In this document: piece by piece, positions 46,301-56,214 of the stretch
Numbering within the stretch: the first letter of the stretch is position 1
Layout of the letters: each line of letters opens with the position of its first letter
From: Rhizoctonia solani
Lineage: Eukaryota > Basidiomycota > Agaricomycetes > Cantharellales > Ceratobasidiaceae
Length of the DNA: 64,000 nucleotides
Direction: 5' to 3'
Assembly (NCBI RefSeq): GCF_016906535.1
Contig: NC_057381.1
Coordinates: forward strand, 806,001-870,000
Program-made: the position numbers and the translations under genes
Notes under the pieces: model-generated
The model's database searches: none
Seen by the model: only the letters and a program-made list of their open reading frames with translations
What the model was told of the DNA's origin: nothing

Positions 46301-49145
46301 TCTCCAAGGCATGTGATGGCAGGAAGCCGACGTATGTGTCGGTCTTGGCCCTGATGTCAACGTAGGAAGGGGACCCAGTGAGTGATGCTGGCAGGTGAAC
46401 CAGGTGTTATCCATTTGCAACAGGAAATCCACACACCCACTCACCAAGGTATCCGGCGATACCACCCGTTTTGACCGTGAATAAATGCTTTGATGGCTTG
46501 GATTGATTTGTACGCCCTAGGGATTGATCTATACTAACATTCGAAGTCCCAGACTTTTCTTGTCCACTCGACCGAACTTTAAGTTCTGGGCGGGCAGTGG
46601 TGTTTTTGCGTTTAGGTGGCTTCGACACTGTAGCTACTCCACCCGGTGGATTCGTATGTTTCCCATATGTAGATTCTTCTTGCGGTATCGATACGTCTAG
46701 GAATCCATCTATAACATAGAAAAGTCCTAGAGTAATCATTAAAAATGGCTTATCAATAGGCCAAAAGCAAGAAAGCTTACCTGCGTTTCTCTCTCCAGCA
46801 CGAGCAAGTGCACTTCCAGCGGAGAAAAACAATATTTCTACATCGTTGTCCAACCCACTGAGGCTCATTGGAGTCATTCCTGCCAGGCTTGTTACGCTCG
46901 ATGCATCGTCTTGAGATTGGAGGTGGCTTAGGTTACTAAATGCGCTCCCAAACATGGCAGTATTCCTCAATGCGTTCTTACTTGACGAAGGTGTCATGGA
47001 AGCAGATGACGGGAATGGGCTCCTGGACATTCCTGGCCGCAAAGGAGAGAGTAGAGGGCTAGCACCTGTCGAATCAGAAAGTGGAGGCTGAAGTAGTCCG
47101 ATGGATTTTGCGATGCTTGACATGACTTCATCGCGAAGGTCAAAATCCTGTGTCGTAGCTGCCTGGGTTGCGGAAGCCCCTTCGTCTGCATGCGTGGAGA
47201 CGCTGCGCCTTCTTGAATCGCCGATCCAATTCTTAGCGTAGGAGACCGCACGGCTCGCCGGTCCAGGACGATAGTTTTCTGGTTCGTTCATTTGGCCCGC
47301 CATAGTGTGTAGGTCACCCGCTTGGACATTGGAGCGTGAGGGATGTAAAACTCTAAATGGCGTCTCCGGAGAATTTGTAGAACTCGGCTGACTCGGAGTT
47401 TGGCTTATAGGGGGACTCGAGGTGGAGGAAGCTATAGTATGCAATGTCGCGCCCTTCTCTGGGAACCTTGCTCGTCTGTGTTGGTTGACTACCGGTCGAT
47501 CAGGTAGAGGAGTGTTAACGTTTATACTTCCCGCAGAGATAGTACCAGACCCGATGCTTGATCCTCGATGATGAGCAATCTTTCCAAAGTAGTCATCTGA
47601 ATCAGTTACTGTATCATCTTCAGTCTGCACGGCCTGCTCATCATCTTCCTCAGCATGGGGCACGGCCGCAAAACGTTGGCGCAAACGCTGCATTCCACCT
47701 CCAGAATAGAATGTGTTTGGCAAAGGATGGCATGCAAGTTCATTTATAGCCTTTTCGGTACGAAGGAGTTCAACCGTCAATCCGAGATACTTATGCATTG
47801 CGTTGAACGTCACTCGAGAAAAGCGGGTTAATATAACTGTTAAGTGACGTTAATGATAGCCCAATGGAACGAAAAATGAGAATGACATACCTTGAACGAT
47901 ATGAGCGCTGGCCTTGGGAAATTTGTGTGTCAACCTTCTGAATGCTTCAGCTGGGATTACGGCAAGAGTGGTATCCACTGTAGCGCGTGCGATGGTACCT
48001 TGGCGCATAGGATTGCGAGGATCTTTATGTTCGCTTTGCGCCCCAGTCGAGTACACATAGTCGTCTTGCATTTCGCTCCCTGGTTCTGAGGGAAGCGCAC
48101 CTTGTCTATATGTACTCGATCGCTCCGAGCCCGGCGTCATTACACCGCCTACCGGTGGGGTTCGTGTTGGAGACATTGCGAACCGAGGATTACTCGCAGT
48201 TGCAAGCGCAGTAGAGCCGGAGGATGAGAGGGACGCTCTTCGCAGAATAGGACGTGCTGTACCAGTGTCGTTTGCTATGTCCAAGTGTGAAACGTCCTTG
48301 TTTTCGTTCTCTTGAGGGTATTGGTCCCCTGTATTATCTTGCCAACTGATCCGTACGTCTTCGGTGAATAGACTCAAGATCGTAAACAAGCTTGAGAGTG
48401 TACCTCCTGGACCAACTTCGTTTAATAGCTGGTATCCACCGCTATTGCCATAGTCGTCGTCCCAGCTATCCACGTGCCGTCCGGTTTCAGCGAAAACCTG
48501 AACATGGCCATCCACCACGCAGTAGAAAGATAGATCCTGGTCGAGTGCCAGAGTGTCGCCAGCAATAAGCCTACGTGTTTGGAGGTGTCGTGCTAATTCA
48601 TGGAAGACTGGTTTTTCGAGGAATCCGAATACACGAATTGCTTGCAGAAACTCGTCGAGGTAGTTGCTAAACCTGGGAGCAGCGAGATCGTCGGCTGCGG
48701 CAGCAATATCTGGGTGCAAGGATGTGGCATTTGGCTTGTCTAGTGGGGGCTCTTTTAGGTCGGCGTAGTCGTTAAGATAGCGATACCGAATATAATAAGA
48801 CAAAAAAATTGCTGCTGCAATGCTTATACCCAGTAAAGTATAAAAGTTGATCTAGAGACAAATATCGACATTCAGATTGAAGGAGATGATGAATAGGCGC
48901 AAGCACTCACCGTCAAGGTCAAGGAATAGGAAAGCACAGCATAGATAAATATTGGTATCTTGATAGTAACGAAAGCTACAAGCGTTCTTGCCCACGCTAA
49001 TGTCCATACTAGAAAAGTGTAAGTTGGGTACAGTATACTAACCTTGAAAACATTTACCAAAAACAGAGAAGACCGCGGCCACAAGTGAAACCAGAGGGTG
49101 AAGGTCCCTCCAGTCGTCCCCAGGAGTTGGTTCGCCACCGCTCAT
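43373..49145 (-). CDS. NTE1: Lysophospholipase NTE1 (patatin-like phospholipase B)
   Basis: Nineteen exons close to 1548 residues. Introns lie between these exons: 49058-49145, 48911-49008, 47891-48851, 46781-47836, 46445-46708, 46229-46387, 45892-46177, 45819-45839, 45385-45763, 45176-45331, 45077-45118, 44779-45018, 44486-44719, 44308-44422, 44181-44255, 44051-44121, 43868-43998, 43730-43805 and 43373-43567. Membrane segments at the N-terminus lead to cyclic-nucleotide-binding-like domains ([27 protein letters not shown] with GQGDTVGEL). The patatin domain has the oxyanion motif GGGGARG, the serine elbow GGTSIGAF and the catalytic Asp in VDGGY. NTE1 removes both acyl chains of phosphatidylcholine at the ER. 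One exon is only 21 bases (HPQTTVQ). The last intron is 162 bases, long for this window. Confidence 0.96.
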
Positions 49146-49824
49146 GATCCAGTTCACAGGTGGCAGCCAGAGTCAGGTAGGTGTACGGCCACAAGCAACC
49201 TCATCTGAGAACCAAGTACCGAATGAAGTCATATGAGAAGGTGCTTAGGTAATTGTCTCAGTTTTCACATTCCTGAAGCCTTGACCATTTCGACATGGGC
49301 GATCTGGATGGTACATGTGAGAAATTGATTGAAATCCCTCTTTGAATCTATGTATATGAGAACTTCGACCGAAGTATCAGCAATGTAATCCACCCTTCTT
49401 AAAATTAACAGGGGTTCCTGCAGTCCCAATCAAACTAAATGATATTCAATTACAGAAGAGAAGCGGATGATTCATTCAAAGCCCATCAGTTTTCCGTTCT
49501 GCGGGCCTAGTTGAGCGGGTTCTACATGCTTGGCATGTAGCGTCCCAGAACAACCGGTTTCCGCGCTTCACACAAGCATAAAGCTCGTCAGCGACGTGAT
49601 TTGACATCATTTGGGCGCATCGAAAGCGAGGGGGGGGGGTCCCAATATGGGGAAGAGATAAATTAATCTAAGGCGAACCCTATATATAATCGGGACGTCG
49701 AATAGCTACGCAGCCGTGTTTTCGGGTACAGGGTCAGGCGATAATATAGGGGGAGGTGGGAAGTTCTGGAGGGGTTCACTGTACCCTATGTCAATTAGTG
49801 TTTTTCGTTCGCGGATATAAGCAC
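49146..49824. other. Intergenic, NTE1 promoter side
   Basis: A G10 run lies at 49630-49639. The right end of NTE1 must be controlled from here. No coding exon is supported. Confidence 0.4.
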
Positions 49825-50227
49825 CTACGTCCTAATTTCCCACACGTCCTCGCTACTCTTTCCAACGCGTCGGGAGGCCCACCATTCTGCTCGTCTTCGA
49901 ATCCAAGCTTTGCGGCGCTCCTCAGGCTCGAGCATCTTAATGCTTAGGCAGAACTTGAATTCCTCAAACTTAGGTTGACAGACCGCCAGTGTTCCATGCC
50001 TATACATGGCCTTAAATTGAGGTCCTAGAGCTAAAGGCTGGATGTGAATATGCAACCGTAAGTACAAGAGGCAAATCCTTCAGCCCACCATGGCAGCGAA
50101 AGAATTCGTCAAGATGCGACATGCATGTTGGGATATCTTCAGGTTTAGGGTACTCGGCGGATAAACGCGTCTCTTCTTGGGCTAACGCAGCGGAAAAGGA
50201 ACGTGAGCCATCGCCTGTCGTAGACAT
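49825..50227 (-). CDS. Emi1/DUF3128-like small cysteine-motif protein
   Basis: Exons 50089-50227 and 49825-50030 close to 114 residues. The core reads CMSHLDEFFRCHALGPQF, then MYRHGTLAVCQPKFEEFKFC and ends SSEDVWEIR. This is the DUF3128 pattern shared with yeast Emi1: two Cys pairs spaced C-x9-C and C-x9-C, a YRYG-like turn and the closing SSEDVW. Paired-cysteine proteins of this kind often fold in the mitochondrial intermembrane space, but the exact role is not known. The gene is divergent from the first GNAT gene. Confidence 0.87.
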
Positions 50228-50678
50228 GAGGGGAAACAGATGCTGGCGCTTACGAGATTACCTAAGGTTGATCTTTTGCGAGGTTGCATCTTTGAAGACC
50301 GTATCCTTGCGATACATATATCAGGTTCGTGTGAAGTTAACGAGAGCAACTCCGTGAGATCTTGAAGTTACCAGTTGAATAACTATTGAAGTGACTACAT
50401 ATAAAATACATACGACCTCTAATTTTTAGTATCAAACTTGGCCATATGCATTCCCACTGAAAGGTATTGGTTATCGCTTCCCTGTATATATAATAGAAAT
50501 ACAGCGTCATATTAGTGACACTAAAATAGTGAGGAAGCGTGGGTGCAACTTCGGCTTCCTATCTTGGAAATATTATTGCCCATCATAAGTCTAAATTAGA
50601 TACATAGGAGCATGTCATCTGCGTGCCCATATAAACGTAGGCAGTAATTGACGTTTGCCACCAAACTCCTTCCTACCA
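50228..50678. promoter_or_regulatory. Divergent promoter region (Emi1-like / GNAT copy 1)
   Basis: A 451-base gap between start codons pointing apart. No coding exon; no nameable site. Confidence 0.4.
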
Positions 50679-51626
50679 ATGTACACGCACATTAAGAAGC
50701 CCACTGGACTATGCATTGAACTGCTCGAGTCCCAAGGTGGACTGATCTCACTCGAAGACTTTCATGAACTCTGGTCAATGCTTCGCAAAACTCACTCACT
50801 CGATCATCTTTACCCGCTCCCAACCAACACAGAAGAATTCCACCTGCTATATATCATTATCTCTAAAGACCAAGAACATGGTGACCTTGGTATTCATGCG
50901 AATGGATATGGCATCGAAGACGAGGGGAAGTATCGGCTAGCCGGGTTCGCTTGTCTGGTCGTCCCTCCTAACGAACGTCGCGAGAAATCCATCCTCTCGG
51001 GGAATCCGAACGGTATATGTGATACTGCAGATATCAGAATTGCGCTTTTGCCTGCGGTACAAAAGCGAGGGTTCGGGCGCTTTGTTGTACATGAACTTCT
51101 TGGTCATGCGTTTGACACGCTCCGTATTCGCCGTGTAACAGCTTCAGTTGTGTCACCGGTGCGGCCATCCCATTCGGCAGCCCAGAAGAAACAGCTAGGA
51201 TTCAACACAAAACAAATCTGTAGGATATTTGAAACATTTGGGTTCAAATTTGAAGGGATCAGTCGCGGGGCAGTCATGAACACTGAGGCTCCTGAAGACG
51301 ACAAGCCTGTATGGCATGATGTGCACCGAATGTCGATGCTCGTTACAGATTACTTTGAAGAACACATAATAAGCTCCCTCTCAACTATCCGCTCCCCCTG
51401 TCACAAATTGCCTTTAAAAACGGTCCGGCTGAGTCCTTGGGATACCATGATCCAGAGACAAGAAGAAGAGAAACGCGACCTGAAACTATGGGCCCAGGCG
51501 CCCAAGGATACGCTGGCCAATGATGCCTGTGATGAAGACGAGGAGAATAGCGATGTTGAAACTATGTTGGGCGATGATGATGTTGACGAGCATGATTGGG
51601 ATATGGCGAACGACTTTGATGATTAA
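50679..51626 (+). CDS. GNAT-like protein with acidic tail (copy 1)
   Basis: An intronless frame of 315 residues from the first ATG at 50679. The middle looks like the acetyl-CoA binding region of GNAT acetyltransferases: LAGFACLVV, then RIALLPAVQKRGFGRFVVHE (motif A with RGFG), LLGHAFDTLRIRRVTASV and FETFGFKFEGISRGAV. The FGFKxEG turn is typical of motif B. The last 40 residues are strongly acidic and end ANDFDD. Acceptor and partners are unknown. Copy 2 follows 629 bases downstream on the same strand. Lack of introns is unusual here and fits a retrocopy or transfer, but nothing else supports either. Confidence 0.78.
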   Translation: MYTHIKKPTGLCIELLESQGGLISLEDFHELWSMLRKTHSLDHLYPLPTNTEEFHLLYIIISKDQEHGDLGIHANGYGIEDEGKYRLAGFACLVVPPNERREKSILSGNPNGICDTADIRIALLPAVQKRGFGRFVVHELLGHAFDTLRIRRVTASVVSPVRPSHSAAQKKQLGFNTKQICRIFETFGFKFEGISRGAVMNTEAPEDDKPVWHDVHRMSMLVTDYFEEHIISSLSTIRSPCHKLPLKTVRLSPWDTMIQRQEEEKRDLKLWAQAPKDTLANDACDEDEENSDVETMLGDDDVDEHDWDMANDFDD

Positions 51627-52254
51627 AAGAACTCACAATGGTAAGTTATTTAAAACCAATGATCAATTCATAACTATTGACCATGACCACAGTTTCAAAA
51701 TGGTTGATGAATCAATATGTAGTATTTTAGCTAATTATTTCATCATGAAAGTTTCCCGTACGAGATTGATGGGTATTTCCCAGACTGGTTATATATGTCC
51801 GCTTAGATTGTGCAAAGTTGGTCAGGTCAGGAGTCAAACTGCTGGTCACGGTGAACCCCCAAAGTACAAGAAATACGCACCCGAAACACATAGCTCCCAG
51901 CTCGAAGGTGCATAGGGACCAGCTAGGAGTGCAGAAATATGCAAATACTGGTTCTATTTTGTTAGCACTCCGCATATAAAGCGTGGCTTTTGGCGCCCAT
52001 AAAATTCGCACTTTGGAGATTCACCGTAATAGGTCCATGATATGTTCGATGCTATTCAGTACTGTGCCCTCAAAATGAGACGGCTCCTGTAGCTGGAAAC
52101 TTATCAAACCTATGCATAATGTTGAAAGTTGCGTTATGCCCATCACAGGTCTAAATAAGGCTAATATGTGACGCGCGCTTAGTATTGGTGAGAGATGTCA
52201 TGTGGTTGAGAACAATTCGCCCGCAACCCTCTCCTACACTTGAACACAGAGAAC
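51627..52254. other. Gap between GNAT copies
   Basis: 3' flank of copy 1 and promoter of copy 2. No coding exon is supported. Confidence 0.4.
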
Positions 52255-53166
52255 ATGGGAATCGGCGACTTTGAGTTTGAGCTACTTGAAGAACAAGGCG
52301 GAAATATCTCGTCTGAGAATTTTAACCAACTTCTCTCCCAGCTCAAGAAACGCCACTCTCTCGACCATATTGATCAATCAACTCTAGGAACGGCGCTTGG
52401 TGAACTTGATATAGTCTACGTCGTGCTCCGAAGAGGCTATCTAACCCAGGTAGACGATGAAGGAAACCCCCTCTATACCCTCGTTATGAATAATAATGAT
52501 GTAGACTATTGGTTGGCCGGATTTGGTAGTCTACGCTTTCCCAACGCCGCGCGTGGCGACGCGAGTGCCGCAGAAATCACGGTATCGCTTTTGTCACGAG
52601 CGCGGAGAATCGGCGGCGGGCGCCTGCTTGTCCAAAAGCTCCTCCAACACGCTTTCGATACGCTTCGCATCCGTCGGGTCACCGCGTCTATCGTATGCCC
52701 AATACAACCACACCATTCGGCGGAACAGAAAAGGCGGATATTATTCAATACCAAGGAACTATGTTGGGTGTTTGAAAAGTTTGGGTTCAAGTTTGAGGGG
52801 GTTAGTCGGGGAGCGGTCGAGAGTTCTGTAGCTGCTGAAGATGGGAAGCCTGTGTGGCACGATGTGCACCGGCTGTCGGTCTTGCTCATTGATAATTTCG
52901 AACAAGGAACAGCACCCAGTCTTTCCAGCTCGCCAGCCATTTCGAAAGAGGGCCCGGAACAAACGCTCACAAAAAGTCCATGGGAAACCATGATCCGGAG
53001 ACACGAGGAGGAGAAAAGTGAAATGCAGTCGTGGACTACAGAATCTCGGCTTGTGGTGACTGTCCAGGAGGGTTGCGAAGAGGAAGAAGAGGATAGCGAC
53101 AACGAAACTGTCCAAGGAGCGAGCAGTGATAGCGAATGGGAATTACCAGATGACTTTGATTCCTAG
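52255..53166 (+). CDS. GNAT-like protein with acidic tail (copy 2)
   Basis: An intronless frame of 303 residues from the first ATG at 52255. It matches copy 1 best over LLQHAFDTLRIRRVTASI, FNTKELCWVFEKFGFKFEG and GKPVWHDVHRLSVLL, and again in SPWETMIRRHEEEK before the acidic tail, which ends PDDFDS. Motif A has changed from RGFG to IGGG, which still allows the pyrophosphate-binding turn. The N-terminal part (FELLEEQGGNISSENFNQLL) also matches copy 1. The two are a tandem duplication with clear drift. Activity is inferred from the fold only. Confidence 0.78.
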   Translation: MGIGDFEFELLEEQGGNISSENFNQLLSQLKKRHSLDHIDQSTLGTALGELDIVYVVLRRGYLTQVDDEGNPLYTLVMNNNDVDYWLAGFGSLRFPNAARGDASAAEITVSLLSRARRIGGGRLLVQKLLQHAFDTLRIRRVTASIVCPIQPHHSAEQKRRILFNTKELCWVFEKFGFKFEGVSRGAVESSVAAEDGKPVWHDVHRLSVLLIDNFEQGTAPSLSSSPAISKEGPEQTLTKSPWETMIRRHEEEKSEMQSWTTESRLVVTVQEGCEEEEEDSDNETVQGASSDSEWELPDDFDS

Positions 53167-53667
53167 CACTAGCGTTACAGGGCAAGAATTGCTGTAAGCT
53201 ATTGGCACACTACTCCAGATCGGCAAAAGCTAACTCGGATGTTTTCGTTAGTGAATACATCCCATAGACTCCGATTGAACGGAACATTACTACTTATCAA
53301 GTGTCTTTCACATTGTCGCTGTCTCACAACTATATATATAGACCACTTGTTTTTATAAATAGTACAGAAGTTCCGTGTTTGCGAGACCATCTGGTTGGTC
53401 TTAATAGGACGGAGTTGCATTTAATTTCACCTCGCACATTGGTAGCATGTCTACAGTACACAACCAAATTACACGATATCAAAGGTGCGGATTAGTCTCA
53501 ATATCATAGTAGTTTATTCACACAAAGTGATCCGGGTTCATCTGTTTGCCTTGGTGCGGCTTCATAGGCATTATGTGGCTCATGTGGCTAATTCATAACC
53601 AATTTCCGCCACTCCTCGATTTGCAAAGATTTCCCGACCCACAAACCCGGAAACAAATAATTCAGCT
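53167..53667. other. Intergenic, no gene seen
   Basis: 3' flank of GNAT copy 2 and upstream part of the U6-like gene. Nothing else seen. Confidence 0.35.
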
Positions 53668-53675
53668 TATACATT
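53668..53675 (+). promoter_or_regulatory. TATA-like element of the U6-like gene
   Basis: ttatacat lies 26-33 bases before the U6 5' end, the right place for a pol III TATA box. Confidence 0.5.
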
Positions 53676-53700
53676 GCACTTGGTAAACTCACATTACAAT

Positions 53701-53805
53701 GTCCTCTTCGGAGTGACATATACAAAAATTGGAACGATACAGAAAAGATTAGCATGGCCCCTGCACAAGGATGACACGCTAGTTCAGAGTGGACGGTCTA
53801 CGGAC
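53701..53805 (+). ncRNA. U6 snRNA-like gene with altered ACAGAGA box
   Basis: The sequence starts with a short 5' stem-loop (gtcctcttcggagtgac) and then runs through the U6 core: acaaaaattggaacgatac, agattagcatggcccctgc and caaggatgacacgc. Nearly all U6 landmarks are kept. Two changes stand out. The ACAGAGA box that binds the 5' splice site reads ACAGAAA (about 53740-53746), and the stem-loop CCTGCGC reads CCTGCAC. The 3' part differs from usual U6 ends and has only runs of four T. The 3' end is an estimate. It may be a variant or dead copy of the working U6 gene. Confidence 0.85.
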
Positions 53806-54269
53806 CGCAATATTTATTTTATTTTGTTGTCATTATTAGGACCTGCTTTCCATTAGCACACTTGTATATTTCTCTCTTTTACTTCTTCATTGTGTTCTTG
53901 ACCGGCGGCTCGTCAACAAATTGAGACTTATCCCCGGTGAATACTATAGTAATCCACACAAATGCGCCCCTGCGCCATCGCCCATCACGAAGGAGAAGGA
54001 ACAACGTTGTCTACATGCGCATCAAAGGATTTTCTACCAGCCCTGAAAACGGAGAAGAACAAACTTAAACGACCTTCTCCTTCGTCTAGATCATATACGT
54101 GGAAGGCCCAAACCCACTCTCTCAAGGCTCCCACACACGAATCCTTGTACTTCATCGCATCTCGAACGTTCCACACAATCCGCACAGCGGAACCTCTTTG
54201 TGATGGACAATCAACGTTTTGTTAATCTTTATCTATTAAACTTTGCTAGAAATCTGATCACGGCAAAAA
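53806..54269. other. Gap before the transposon, no gene seen
   Basis: No convincing exon. An A5 run ends at 54269, at the transposon edge. Confidence 0.35.
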
Positions 54270-54742
54270 GAGCAACGCCAATTTGAACGTAGACGTATAT
54301 ATAAATCGCTAATAAGGTTATAAACCGGGTCCAGAACGGGTTGCGAACGGGTCCCGAACCCGCCTGGAGGCTTCGGTGTCGGGTGAGTCGGTTCTCTGTC
54401 AGCTGGAAGGGGTGTAAGGGTTCCAATCCAGGCACCGCAGCTCTTGGCGCGTTTCCAAGCCCCTAGATATTCGTTTTGTCCTTTTACTCGATTGGCTTTA
54501 TGTCGTTTGTCCACAGATACACCGAGCGTGACGGTTTCATTTGCTCGTTTTGTGTCAATCGATTGTTTTTTTATGTATATTCTGTGTTTAAATACATGTA
54601 ACATTCGCAGCCACTGGCAGCTTGGTTAGGTGTGACCACTTTCGTAACTCATACTCTATCAGTCACTCTGAGCGCTTAACACCGCTCGTCTACCTTCTTC
54701 GCTCTTGTTCGGTTGTTTGCACGCATATATCCACCGCTCACC
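54270..54742 (+). repeat. Left terminal inverted repeat
   Basis: It matches the reverse complement of 61805-62276 throughout by eye, except for one extra T in a T run near 54565. It stops matching after ccaccgctcacc. Confidence 0.93.
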
Positions 54743-55249
54743 CTCATCTGCACCTGATGATGTTTGATTTAACATTATGTTAACAATACTCGAATATAAA
54801 GGCCATGTATTACTTAATATGATATACAACGGGATAGCAACGACACCTGAACCTCATTGCTCGCTGGGGTCATCTCCTACAAGTCCTACATAGTGCGATA
54901 CTCACGGGAATTCGTTGGGCTGATATTAAAAAATGAATTCGTGGTTACGAGGGTGAATAGTTACTTCCTCCGGTGGACTTTTGGTGGGTCTCTTATGGGC
55001 ATATGGTTCAGCCGCCCAGTACATGGGTAACCCACTGGCATAACGCCAATGCTATATTGCTTTTGTTAGTATTCGAACATGGTCAGTTAATAGCACTTAC
55101 GTTATTACCCAGGGGGTACGGTATTTACCCAAAGAACGAGCCAATTCACTTCAACCTCAACATTTGATCAGTTTTGCCTCGAGCTATGGCCACCGATTCA
55201 AACATACAAACATACGTAAAGTGGTGAAATGAATGACACTGCTCACGTA

Positions 55250-55800
55250 CCGTTGTCAACTGGTGGCGGGCGGCATGTACGATGAATCTGTTGGCTATCT
55301 GCGCGAACTCTTGTGACAGAGTCGAGTGATCTTGGTTAGAATAGAGATTACATATTAACATTCCTGATGAGGCTATCCAAGCACAAAAATAGGTATACGA
55401 GATAAGTTGTACATACCTTAGTTTGGAAAACTCCAGATCTTGTTGACAAACGTGTGCCTGGCAAGGCGGCTTGATCTGTGAGTAAGATCGATGTGAATAA
55501 TCAGTGCAATATATTCACGTACGTGTGGGTTTGTCCGCAAGGCCCCGAAACCTAGATGAGAGCAGCGCGATTGAATAGTTGATTCAGTAAATTAGAGTCG
55601 ACGCGGAGAAGCCCAAGAGCCTTTTCAAAGCACCGAATATCTCCAACATGTATCCAACTGTACGCTCTTAAAGTTTTGGTTAGTGCCTGTGCGATGGCGG
55701 GGAGCTAACGGACTCGAACTGGTAGCGGGAAACTTACCAGTTCAGGCCAAGACAATTCCGCATACGGAAATGTCCCACATTGTCTTCAACATTGTTTAGT
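55250..55800 (-). pseudogene. Decayed multi-exon gene-like stretch inside the transposon
   Basis: On the minus strand several short open blocks are set apart by GT...AG stretches: VEDNVGHFRMRNCLGLN, then AYSWIHVGDIRCFEKALGLL with LLNQLFNRAAL, and later LSQEFAQIANRFIVHAARHQ. The second block has the look of a TPR unit (G-DIRCFEKAL). The phases do not close and stops intervene, so if it was a gene it is broken. It may be host sequence carried by the element. Confidence 0.25.
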
Positions 55801-56214
55801 CAAGAGGTGGGAACAATGTGATAATATAGTCACCAGGAGGTCTTTGAATGTACAAAGTCAATCGCTACTTGCTACGTTTGGAAGGGTTAGCGTCGTGATT
55901 GAATGAAAGAAGGTCTCACCGAGTATTCCTTTTGCGTGTGGATGGATTCAATTGTTCACTTAGAGCAAGTATGAACCAAGAGAAACATAGGGTGCGTTAG
56001 CAGAGTTTGCTGTAGTGACCTAAAGCTTACTCTGTTAGTTATGTCGTGTATTCAACTTAGAGCAAACGATGTGGCGGTATTGTTGACAGCACTGAAAGGA
56101 TCACGTGTACACATCTTCCCTCCCCTCTCTTGTGTCACTTCCACTATTGCCTCTTCACATTGACCACTATATCAGCACGCTACAGTACATCATATATATA
56201 CCTCCGACTCGCCA

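Noticed and set aside
54236..54604. Minus-strand frame in the left inverted repeat, mirrored at 62032-62283
   Set aside because: Both are the same non-coding inverted-repeat sequence; no promoter or family support for a protein.
55690..55745. tRNA-like stretch with gactcgaactgg
   Set aside because: No D arm or acceptor pairing could be drawn.
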